NCBI RefSeq assembly: GCF_041860085.1
Contig: NZ_CP124747.1
Location: 7,003,088 to 7,067,087 of the forward strand
Direction of reading: 5' to 3'
Length of the DNA: 64,000 bases
Source of the DNA: Schlesneria sp. DSM 10557
GTDB lineage: Bacteria > Planctomycetota > Planctomycetia > Planctomycetales > Planctomycetaceae
Positions within the stretch are counted from its first letter, which is position 1; the number at the start of each line of letters is the position of its first letter. This document shows positions 57,013 through 64,000 of this stretch, piece by piece. The translations under genes and the position numbers were made by a program. The notes below the pieces were generated by a model, which saw only the letters and a program-made list of their open reading frames with translations, did not search any database and had not been told where the DNA came from.

Positions 57013-59592
57013 TTAAATCGCTTGAATCACGACAAGGTTCTTGCCGTTTGAGTCTCGATACGAAATGTCGATTCCCTGCTTTCTTAACAACGGGGCATCT
57101 CGCCTCAATCTATTGCTCATCTGCTTGGGGTTCGCAGGGAAGTTTTTGTTATAACTCGTGTCCTTCGTGTGAAGGGTGACTTGCGTTAAGAGTTCCTTGT
57201 GCGTTCCGTCCCACGTCCCAGGCATGCGCCCATTGGTTGTGCTTTTCAAAAGTTCCTTAATCCCGCTTGCAATCGGGCTGGCCTCAATTCCCAAATCCGT
57301 GGCTAACTCCTGATTTGTATTAAATTTCTCAAGGAATTCATTCGAACCCAGGCACGCCGAAATCCATTTCACGGAATCGGCCATTCGAGGCAATTTGAGC
57401 GGTGCCATCGAATCGTAGTTTCGAAGTCCTTGGCAAATCAGGTCGCACAGGCCACCCATGACGGAACTTTCAATTCCCGCCAATTCTAGCCTTAGCATCG
57501 CTTCGGTTTTGCGTTCGTCCTCGTGAATGACAGGTTGTGTGACAATCAGCGAACGGCTCATTAAATCGCCGTTGTCTGCAAAGTCAGGGATGCCGTTCAG
57601 GATAATCGGAGCACACACGTCAAAGACGACCTGTTCACCGTCAGAATACAATTTGCGGTCTTTCAATCCGCCGCCCGTAGCAACTCGGCATAAGGCGTCC
57701 GACACCCAAGGGGCCAAATAGGAAACATTGTCATACAAGAGGGCGAATTCTGATTTGCAATCTACAGCAAGGGCTTTTTCATCCCTTGGGATGCTCGATT
57801 TCTCGCCTTTCAGAAGTGGGTCGACGAATCGTTTCATCAAAGTGCAAACCGATGATTTTGCGGAACCCTGCTCGCCGTTGATAATCGCCACGACGTAAGG
57901 CCCGAAACCTTGAAAACATTGAAGTAGCCATCCCTTGAGAAGAATCCAACCAGCATCTGTGGTCGCACATAACGGCTTCAAATCATCAATATTCCCGCCA
58001 GTACTCGGAATCGGAAGGCAACCTGTATTGGAAGTTCGTTTGAATTTGACTGGTGGATTTCTGACGATCCGCCATCCATCGGCGTTCAGTTCAATCGCAT
58101 CCCACGATTCAGAGCCAAGATCAATCCAAATGGTGTTGCCGATCCGAGCGACCCGCTGAAACACCGTGACTGGCGGTTTTTTCATGGCCATCGAAGATAG
58201 ATGGTCGACGACTTGCTGAAGGCCATCACGACCGATAGCCGATCCGTAGGTTTCGAAGAACAAATTGATGCACCAGTATTTGAATTGGCTTGACGCAAGT
58301 CTGACATTCTCATGGTGGTCGCCGTACTCAAGTGCAGCGAAGAAATCCTCATCGTCCGAACGCCACACTGCAACATCCGATATCAAGGCCATCAGCAACT
58401 GAAACTGCGTCTTTTTTGCCGCCTTGTCATCCAGCGTATCGATAGCTTTCGCCGTTTCGACCTTGGGGACGTTCGCAGTCCGCACCGCCTCGACCTTTGT
58501 CGATGCCGCATACAATTCGGCACAATCAAACGAAGGGTCATCGACAAAATCTGACCAATCGAAGACTTCATTTGATTGGGAAATCGCCTTCTCAATCGTC
58601 CTATCTCGATAATCGTCCCGACCCCATTTTTCTCGACAGAGTCTTGATTCCCTGAACACCTCGTCGATTCGTTCTTTATTGTGGCCGAGCCAGAAGGCCA
58701 GCAGATTGCAGAACGAAAGATCAGCGGCGGATGGGTCATCGAATCCCGCCCCGCTCAAATCGCCTTGATAAAGCAATTTGAACTTGTCGCCATTCTTGGA
58801 AGTCGATGCCTTCTGAAAGATCGTCGCCCAATCAATTCGGTCCGCAATTGACGTTAATTTTTCGAATCTTGAATCGTTCCCCTCTGAAACCTCCAAACCA
58901 CCTTCCAGAGAACTTGACGGCGGTTTCGGGAGTGATTCCGAGGGTTCTGGTTGCAGATATTCCTTGATCAAACGATCAATGGCAGATTGATTGTGAACAA
59001 CTTCAGAATTCGCACCGTCCAGACGATGGCCAGTCATCGTCAGGTATCGCCTATCGGTGCTGTCGTAAAGTTCAACGTCGCCCTTCTTATTCCGTTCTCC
59101 AGTATTCGAACCATAGACGAAAATACGAATCCCCACACCAGATGGGCTAAATTCAGTGTAAGATTTGAAATACTGAATAATCTCTGTGGCCCAAGGTGTA
59201 ACTTGTCCCGCTTCAACACAATTATCCAAGTCAACACCGACGAGTTGTTGGGTGTTCCCGAAAAGATTGATACCTACGCCACTCAACTCAACGAACTTGT
59301 AATCATGTGGCTGCAACTTCGACTTAACTCTGACTTCGTTGCCCTGGTCGAAGATGTTGAATGCCTTCTCGAAGTGGCACCACGATTTTGAATCAGTCGA
59401 TTTGCCGTTCCCTCGCCATTCGGCAGAGTAAGGAACCTTTGTCCAAGGTTTCTTGGGTGGTGTACCGTCGGCTTTCTTTGGTGCAGGGTCGTAATACCAG
59501 CAACACCAGATCGGTTTTTGTTTTAACGAAGCAGGAATGTTCTCAGAAACTGGACGGAGTGCGGTTGGCTTTGAAAGAATTGGATCTGACAT
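57013..59592 (-). CDS. Primase-helicase (NrS-1 polymerase-like) replication protein
   Basis: An 859-residue protein. The N-terminal third looks like an archaeo-eukaryotic primase-polymerase of the NrS-1 phage type: VGVDLDNC (Asp121, Asp123 metal ligands), then EFSPSGVGIRIF (149-158) and VELYDSTDRRYLTMTGH. A middle helical domain, ADLSFCNLLAFWLGHNKERIDEVFR...YRDRTIEKAI, is the usual helicase-binding type. The C-terminal part is an AAA+/SF3-like ATPase: Walker A NGEQGSAKSS (572-581), Walker B FALLYDN (616-622), sensor Asn in IILNGI and Arg680. It should prime and unwind DNA at the adjacent iterons. The gene ends 9 bp from the cluster. Confidence 0.88.
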   Translation of the reverse strand: MSDPILSKPTALRPVSENIPASLKQKPIWCCWYYDPAPKKADGTPPKKPWTKVPYSAEWRGNGKSTDSKSWCHFEKAFNIFDQGNEVRVKSKLQPHDYKFVELSGVGINLFGNTQQLVGVDLDNCVEAGQVTPWATEIIQYFKSYTEFSPSGVGIRIFVYGSNTGERNKKGDVELYDSTDRRYLTMTGHRLDGANSEVVHNQSAIDRLIKEYLQPEPSESLPKPPSSSLEGGLEVSEGNDSRFEKLTSIADRIDWATIFQKASTSKNGDKFKLLYQGDLSGAGFDDPSAADLSFCNLLAFWLGHNKERIDEVFRESRLCREKWGRDDYRDRTIEKAISQSNEVFDWSDFVDDPSFDCAELYAASTKVEAVRTANVPKVETAKAIDTLDDKAAKKTQFQLLMALISDVAVWRSDDEDFFAALEYGDHHENVRLASSQFKYWCINLFFETYGSAIGRDGLQQVVDHLSSMAMKKPPVTVFQRVARIGNTIWIDLGSESWDAIELNADGWRIVRNPPVKFKRTSNTGCLPIPSTGGNIDDLKPLCATTDAGWILLKGWLLQCFQGFGPYVVAIINGEQGSAKSSVCTLMKRFVDPLLKGEKSSIPRDEKALAVDCKSEFALLYDNVSYLAPWVSDALCRVATGGGLKDRKLYSDGEQVVFDVCAPIILNGIPDFADNGDLMSRSLIVTQPVIHEDERKTEAMLRLELAGIESSVMGGLCDLICQGLRNYDSMAPLKLPRMADSVKWISACLGSNEFLEKFNTNQELATDLGIEASPIASGIKELLKSTTNGRMPGTWDGTHKELLTQVTLHTKDTSYNKNFPANPKQMSNRLRRDAPLLRKQGIDISYRDSNGKNLVVIQAI

Positions 59593-59645
59593 AAATATAT
59601 ACTTTCTACTAATAAGTGTGGGAGAAATCTCATGTTTTAGACTCG

Positions 59646-59666
59646 ACCCGACCTACCCAGTCGGGT
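59646..59666 (-). terminator. Hairpin between HTH and primase genes
   Basis: Stem ACCCGAC/GTCGGGT with a 7-nt loop, downstream of the HTH gene. No U tract on the minus strand, so it is a weak terminator or attenuator before the primase gene. Confidence 0.4.
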
Positions 59667-59674
59667 TTCGTCAT

Positions 59675-59902
59675 TTAATGGTCGGTCGAAGCCAACACTG
59701 CTTTGGCTTCTTCAATCTGTCTAAGTGCGGTCTTGAGCGAGTCCATGTCATATCGAAGTTGTTTAATGTTTTCATATGCACACAGTGGCGGATCAACTTT
59801 GTGATTGAAGATCCAATAGACCAGTGTTGAGTAAGGGATGTTGGCAAGAGATGCCAATTGTCCCTTGCTGTAGCCCATCGGTTGTTCAGGCAAATCGTTC
59901 AT
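59675..59902 (-). CDS. Small helix-turn-helix protein (excisionase/AlpA-like)
   Basis: A 75-residue protein. Residues 10-35, YSKGQLASLANIPYSTLVYWI, form a MerR/AlpA-type helix-turn-helix, followed by a helical C-terminus (IKQLRYDMDSLKTALRQIEEAK). GGAGG stands eight bases before ATG 59902. In tRNA-integrated elements such a protein beside the integrase is usually the excision factor or the master activator of the replication genes. Upstream lie two perfect palindromes that could be its operators. Confidence 0.75.
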   Translation of the reverse strand: MNDLPEQPMGYSKGQLASLANIPYSTLVYWIFNHKVDPPLCAYENIKQLRYDMDSLKTALRQIEEAKAVLASTDH

Positions 59903-60271
59903 AATTCAGTCCTCCAGAAAGTGGTTGTTATACTATCTAGAGTGCTGCGAATTTTTTTTCGAAATAATTTCTTCGAAAAAATAAGATTTGCAAAAAACGA
60001 TAGTGCAGCGGGTGACACCGAAAGAGCTTTACGGAATCGTAAATATTTGAGGAATGAGTGAAACAATGATCCAGTCGGTAGGCACCATTTTTTTGAAGCA
60101 GGTTTTTGACTGACACCCACGAAAGGATCGAAGCAAGTCAGCAGGAATGCCAATTAAACATTCCTAAAACGCTCTAAAACTGATTGTTTTCGGAAAACCT
60201 GATCAGACTCGATAGCATGAATTGCAGTTTTGTCAGACTGACAAAACCGACTCGGCATCGGGAAACGAGAA
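59903..60271. other. Regulatory region with palindromes
   Basis: There is no gene here. TTTTTTCGAA/TTCGAAAAAA (about 59950-59979) is a perfect 10-bp inverted repeat about 50 bp before the HTH start. GTTTTGTCAG-A-CTGACAAAAC (60227-60247) is a perfect 21-bp palindrome. Both look like binding sites for a dimeric regulator. Confidence 0.5.
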
Positions 60272-60297
60272 AAGCCGCCCGAGAACGGAAGCGGCTT
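60272..60297 (-). terminator. Rho-independent terminator of the integrase gene
   Basis: Stem AAGCCGC/GCGGCTT followed on the minus strand by TTTTCT, 23 bp after the integrase stop. Confidence 0.8.
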
Positions 60298-60319
60298 GTG
60301 CAGGGACAATCACACAGAC

Positions 60320-61543
60320 TTAGACTTCCAGCCTTTTTTTGATGTAGTCGGTCACCCCTTTGGGCAAATCAGTCGTGCCATCGTAGTTCACATCGGTCAC
60401 TTCTTTTGGGGTGTTGGCTAAGTAGACTTCCCGCCACGACCGAAAATCAACTTTGCCGTCGGAATCCTTATACGATGAACCCAAGACAGTCGTTCCCGTT
60501 TTTCGCAGATGCTTCAGCGTTTTTTCCTTCTGTCCAACCTTGCTGGCCAGAACTTGATACCGCTTGGCAAGTTGGTCGTTTCGCTTTTCTTGAACTAGGG
60601 CCGAGCCATCCAGACGAGTGAAAATCAATCCCTTCTGTTCTTTCATCCTCTTCAAGTAGGTAAGGATGTCTGACCACAGCGAATAGACCACGGTCAGCAC
60701 TTTTTCGTGCTCGCCCCGATGTTCGTGCTTCGTCCGCATTCTGGTCAGCGTTCCTGCTTCCAAATTGATCATCTCCCAAGTTAGTTCAGAAATATCCACT
60801 TGAGTCATTCCGCAATTCAACATCAGCAGCAAGATGATTTTCATTTCTGGGTCAGCGGCATCAAGCAATGCTTTGAGTTCTTCTGGTGAGAAATAGACCG
60901 CCCGAGTTTTTGGAATTGTGATTCGATTGTCGGCAGTGTCGGCGAACACGAAATCAGGAACCTTGATTCGGGATTTTGCCCATTCGTAGAATGCCTTCAT
61001 CGTGTTCAGGATGCTGTTGCAATACTTGCCCGAGCGAACACCGTTTTTCTTCATCGTGTGGAGTTCACTTACCATCGCTTCCCATTGCGACACAGTCAGT
61101 TCTAGGGACGTGTGACGGTCGGTCAAGAACTTGAGATGTGAGCGAAGCGGAACAGTTGAATCGTGGTTCAGTTTGGCCGTCTTCAAAGCCAAGAATTCTT
61201 TCGTCAACTTTTCAAGGGAATCCACTTCAACTTTGGGGTTCTTGAATGCCGCCACTTCGATCAGGGATTTTAGCTTTGTTTTGCGGTTCAACGATTGGTG
61301 AATGTCGGTTGGCTTGGCCTTTTGAGTTACGCCCAACGTTGAGAGAAGGTTGTCAGCAACACTGGAAGCCTGTTCGCACGCCTGTTCGAATTCGTTGATC
61401 GCCCCAAACTTCGAATTGAACCAGACATTGTATTCAGTTTGTGCCTGCCGAACCCCAACGCCAACGGTGCTGTAGAACCGTTGCCCCTTGGTCATTTTCA
61501 CCCAACGCTTGGTTGATTTCTCGAAGCCTAGTTTGACTGCCAT
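60320..61543 (-). CDS. Tyrosine recombinase (integrase) of the element
   Basis: A 407-residue phage-type integrase. The N-terminal arm-binding part is followed by a core-binding SAM-like domain (about 105-200, LEKLTKEFLALKT...) and a catalytic domain (about 215-400). Visible catalytic residues are Lys272, the box HLRKTG (His345, Arg347) and Tyr387 in TDVNYDG. The first arginine, normally in GxRxxE, is missing: the equivalent LNCGMTQVDISEL has Gln248. Several planctomycete integrases seem to share this unusual box. The gene starts 90 bp from attR and reads away from it, as expected. It would carry out integration at the tRNA-Leu anticodon region. Confidence 0.9.
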   Translation of the reverse strand: MAVKLGFEKSTKRWVKMTKGQRFYSTVGVGVRQAQTEYNVWFNSKFGAINEFEQACEQASSVADNLLSTLGVTQKAKPTDIHQSLNRKTKLKSLIEVAAFKNPKVEVDSLEKLTKEFLALKTAKLNHDSTVPLRSHLKFLTDRHTSLELTVSQWEAMVSELHTMKKNGVRSGKYCNSILNTMKAFYEWAKSRIKVPDFVFADTADNRITIPKTRAVYFSPEELKALLDAADPEMKIILLLMLNCGMTQVDISELTWEMINLEAGTLTRMRTKHEHRGEHEKVLTVVYSLWSDILTYLKRMKEQKGLIFTRLDGSALVQEKRNDQLAKRYQVLASKVGQKEKTLKHLRKTGTTVLGSSYKDSDGKVDFRSWREVYLANTPKEVTDVNYDGTTDLPKGVTDYIKKRLEV

Positions 61544-61557
61544 TTCGTGCCCAAATC

Positions 61558-61597
61558 TGTGTAAAAATGGTGTGTAAGATTCGGGTTATTTTACACA
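61558..61597. promoter_or_regulatory. Putative integrase arm-type sites, right end
   Basis: TGTGTAAA at 61558, TGTGTAAG at 61571 and the reverse complement TTTACACA at 61590, just upstream of the integrase start. The second site shares TGTGTAARATTCGGGTT (17 bp) with the left-end site at 51788. Integrase binding here may also control its own gene. Confidence 0.6.
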
Positions 61598-61632
61598 GAA
61601 AATGCAAAACACAAGCTTAAAAACGAATAAAA

Positions 61633-61690
61633 CTAGGTTGAGGGCCTAGTGGTAGCAATACCGTGCAGGTTCGATTCCTGTCTTGGGCAT
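61633..61690 (+). repeat. attR: right copy of 58-bp direct repeat
   Basis: The original 3' part of tRNA-Leu, now without its 5' half. It is identical to 51652-51709. Confidence 0.95.
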
Positions 61691-61698
61691 CTTGAAGA

Positions 61699-61737
61699 CC
61701 CCTTCGCTGTAACACCTGTTGCAGCAAGGGGTTTTTT
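61699..61737 (+). terminator. Original tRNA-Leu terminator, displaced
   Basis: Stem CCCCTT-GCTG / CAGC-AAGGGG (one bulged C) followed by TTTTTT. Before integration it would have followed the tRNA directly. Confidence 0.88.
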
Positions 61738-61851
61738 CATTCCTGAATCGATTCTTGATACCTGTCGGGATGGCACGATGGTGCACCTCCAAACCTGCAA
61801 TCGGTTCCAAACCGAAATCAGCAGGGTGCATCCTGGCCGGACCTCGCTCGA

Positions 61852-62036
61852 CAGTTTCGAAAACTGAAGCCAGCACACCGCGACCTCTTCGACCTTATGC
61901 TTTTGACAGGCAGTCGCCCAGGCGAATTGACATCTCTCCCGCTCGGGGAAATCGATTTCAGTGGTGATATCTGGCGGTCAGATTTGAAACGGCACGAAAC
62001 CGCCCATGAAGGTAAACGAAGGACTCGTTTCTTTTA
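61852..62036 (+). pseudogene. Fragment of a second tyrosine recombinase
   Basis: About 60 codons read QFRKLKPAHRDLFDLMLLTG, SRPGELTSLPLGEIDFSG and DIWRSDLKRHETAHEGKRRT. This is the box I region of a planctomycete integrase (LLTGxRPGE with the canonical Arg, then H-K-T-x-H-x-G-K). It has no proper start, and similarity stops at about 62036, so it is a relic of an earlier element inserted at the same tRNA. It is not related to the intact integrase, whose box I lacks the Arg. Confidence 0.6.
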
Positions 62037-62650
62037 CGCACTGTGGGGAAGCTCTCGACCTCTTGCATGTCGCCACCGATGTATGGACGGGAACCAACGC
62101 GGTGCGTGCGACGAAATCGGAACAAGTGGAGTTTGCCCGTTTGAGACTCCTGATAATTCTCCGCGGCAACGTGGCCAGGCGTCATCAGGGGGATTCAAAC
62201 AGATGTCGACCCGCCGCCAATGGAGTCCGGAGAACGCCGCCGAGATCGTGACGGTATGGGCTACTTCCGCCTCCAGACCCGACAACGAGTTGGACTGGTA
62301 GATCAGCCGCACGCGAGCTCGCGACGACGGCCGAAAGTCGCGATGCATTCGTTTTCATGTTTTACTTCTCTCACTGGCAAGTTGTTGGTCAGTTGGAAGA
62401 TTTCCGACGTTGAATGTGCCATCCGTACCTCAAGATTGACGTCAAACCAGCACGTTTGGCTCGGAAAATAGATGAGTTAATTTTTTCATCAAATCGAATC
62501 TGTTTGGCACATCTGCTGCGATGCGATCCCGAAAACAACTCACTTGAATTTTCAAGTCCGTACTTCGTGACTTTCAATCGGTCGTTCATTTTGCGGCGAC
62601 CACGGAGACGGTCCATTGAGGGATTCAGACGACCTGAGCCCAAAATCAAT
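62037..62650. other. Decayed region between integrase relic and IS
   Basis: No intact gene. The short frames have no recognisable domains. It probably consists of decayed mobile DNA. Confidence 0.4.
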
Positions 62651-62680
62651 TTTTGTCTTGTTCCCTTTTGTCTTGTTCCC
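62651..62680 (+). repeat. Tandem 15-bp repeat
   Basis: Two perfect adjacent copies of TTTTGTCTTGTTCCC, 11 bp before the IS end. Confidence 0.9.
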
Positions 62681-62690
62681 CGAGTGTTAA

Positions 62691-64000
62691 CAGCCTGTTG
62701 AAGAATCTGTGAATTTCAGAGGTTTCATCCGATTTTTGTATTGGCGAGAAAATGTGGCGGACAGGCCCAGAAGGCCATGCAAGTAGCCGGTAGAGGGAAG
62801 TGTCGCCGATGATGGCTCCAGAGAGCGATTTTGAGTGAACTATAGACCGGAATAATGGCCGAAATACGGTCCCTGGCCGTGTGCAACGTCCTCGGTTTGC
62901 CCATTCCGAACAGCTTGAGCATCAAGATTCCCAGATTCCGGGTGGCAGCCACCATCAGATAGCGTTTGTTGATCTTGGCCAGGCCTCGTAGCCATGTTCT
63001 TCGAGATCCCCCGGTCTGACAGACGTGGGCAAAACTTCGCTCCACCTTCTCGCTGCGAGCACGCTGCAAGCTCTTTCCCTTCGCCCGACTCATCCGGCGG
63101 CGGTTGTTTGCCACCGCCCTATGCTGCTCGACAGGTTTGTCTTTCCAGCGACGGCGGTAACGGGACTTCGGCTTCGGGATATAGGTCCGCAGGTCCATCT
63201 CCTCTGCCCCGGCTAACTGCTCGTTCGTGTGGTACCCCTTGTCAGCCACCACCTCTTCAATCTTCAGGGAACTGCCGCTCTGTTCCAGGTGTGTTTGAGC
63301 CGTCAGAACGCTCGCCAGTAATGTCTGCGAATCCCCTTCCGTCCCCGTGTAAACGGTCGCAGACAGGATAACTTCACTCTCCAGATCAATGACGTGCTCG
63401 GCCTTATAACCCAGGTGCGTGCGCCCATCCTTCATCTTCACAATCTTACTGGAAGGATCGGTACGTGAGGCCCATTCGTCGTTGGAGACCTTCTTCTTTC
63501 CTCGTTTCGCCCGCTGCTGGTCGAACCGCCGCAGCTCCTCATCCGTTGGGTCGTCATCCCCCTCTTCCAGCAGGCCCTCTTCCTTCATCAACCGCTTCAG
63601 GTACGCCTTCCAGTCTTCCCCCGTGTCTTTGCGGATAATGGACTTCATCGCCGCATTCGCTTCCAGGTAGGTTGAGTCCACTCCGACCGTCCTGGCCTTC
63701 AGTAGGCCCTGTTCCTCGATCACAAACAGGATGCACTGAAACACTTCCTCGTGAACCGACAGCGGTAACCGATCACGGATACGAGTCAGACTGCTGTGGT
63801 CAGGAGTCTCTTCCGAAAGGCTGATTCCCAGAAAACGCCGCAGCGCCAATGAGTCTTCGCACCGCCAGGCGATTCCCCGCTGAGAGTCGATCCCTTCCAG
63901 ATAGCCAATCATCAGCATTCGAAAGTAGACACCGGGAGGAATCGAAGGGCGGCCACCACTCTTGTAGTGCGGCTGGCACAACTGCTCGACGAACTGGTCG
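62691..64000 (-). mobile_element. IS1182-like insertion sequence, cut by the window edge
   Basis: The probable left end is CAGCCTGTTGAAGAATCTG at 62691, preceded by TTAA, and the transposase stop is 34 bp inside. The other end and the inverted repeat lie beyond 64000, so the boundary is provisional. Confidence 0.6.
62725..64000 (-). CDS. IS1182-type DDE transposase, N-terminus beyond window
   Basis: At least 425 residues. The frame continues past the right edge (DQFVEQLCQPHYKSGGRPS), so the true start is outside. The N-terminal DUF772-like part (PPGVYFRMLMIGYLEG...AWRCEDSLALRRFLG) leads into a DDE_Tnp_1 domain. Its likely catalytic acidic residues are in VGVDSTYLEANAAM, VVADKGYHTNEQL and the ARSEKVERSFAH region. 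It appears intact where visible. It moves the element by cut-and-paste or a related mechanism. Confidence 0.88.
   Translation of the reverse strand, partial: DQFVEQLCQPHYKSGGRPSIPPGVYFRMLMIGYLEGIDSQRGIAWRCEDSLALRRFLGISLSEETPDHSSLTRIRDRLPLSVHEEVFQCILFVIEEQGLLKARTVGVDSTYLEANAAMKSIIRKDTGEDWKAYLKRLMKEEGLLEEGDDDPTDEELRRFDQQRAKRGKKKVSNDEWASRTDPSSKIVKMKDGRTHLGYKAEHVIDLESEVILSATVYTGTEGDSQTLLASVLTAQTHLEQSGSSLKIEEVVADKGYHTNEQLAGAEEMDLRTYIPKPKSRYRRRWKDKPVEQHRAVANNRRRMSRAKGKSLQRARSEKVERSFAHVCQTGGSRRTWLRGLAKINKRYLMVAATRNLGILMLKLFGMGKPRTLHTARDRISAIIPVYSSLKIALWSHHRRHFPLPATCMAFWACPPHFLANTKIG

Noticed and set aside
56482..60176. 13-bp inverted pair TAGAGCGTTTTAG (56482) and its complement (60164) flanking the replication genes
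   Set aside because: One such pair is expected by chance in about 10 kb, and the similarity does not extend beyond 13 bp.

Overview
The window is planctomycete chromosome, of the Planctomycetales type. The evidence is a PSCyt1/PSCyt2/PSD1 protein, an exosortase with an EpsI partner, a YVTN-propeller/cytochrome c protein, an ECF sigma factor translationally coupled to a zinc anti-sigma factor, and planctomycete-style IS and integrase genes. I cannot name the genus from sequence alone.

Layout. 1-7480 (minus): an exosortase/exopolysaccharide block of exosortase, BY-kinase/chain-length protein, EpsI and a very large TPR protein that runs off the left edge. 7481-9375: non-coding, with tRNA-Gln(CTG) and a possible structured RNA. 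9376-15040: a SulP anion transporter with STAS and C-terminal PII-like domains, a membrane glycerophosphodiesterase and an acyltransferase-3 protein. 15555-18897 (minus): small stress-type proteins (DUF892 ferritin-like, YflT-like, BON lipoprotein). 19082-23257 (minus): secreted TPR, NTF2-like and coiled-coil proteins. 23733-51562: ordinary metabolism and envelope genes (LCAT-like lipase, tRNA-Cys, Fsr-type MFS, CDGSH protein, cytochrome c protein, M16 protease, pseudopilin, VOC protein, Gfo/Idh oxidoreductase, sialate esterase, RNB exoribonuclease, rhodanese plus PiT transporter, alcohol dehydrogenase, PSD1 protein, sigma/anti-sigma, TPR-redoxin).

The striking region is 51625-61690. A tRNA-Leu(GAG) gene is the target of a 10-kb integrated element bounded by a perfect 58-bp direct repeat (51652-51709 and 61633-61690). 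The element encodes a C5-cytosine methyltransferase overlapping a probable restriction endonuclease, a zinc-ribbon protein, a frameshifted DUF3102-like gene, a 38-residue membrane peptide, an NrS-1-type primase-helicase, a small HTH protein and a divergent tyrosine recombinase. Just 3' of the primase-helicase lies an iteron cluster (12 copies of an 8-bp motif) containing a 36-bp inverted repeat around a 79-bp spacer, which looks like a replication origin. TGTGTAAA repeats inside both ends look like integrase arm sites. The order integrase, small HTH, primase-helicase, origin, then cargo recalls phage-inducible islands and other satellites, but no capsid or packaging gene is visible. The element also carries a terminator resembling the one it displaced from the tRNA gene.

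To the right of the element are a relic of another integrase (61852-62036) and an IS1182-like transposase cut by the window edge, so the tRNA-Leu 3' end looks like a repeated insertion site.
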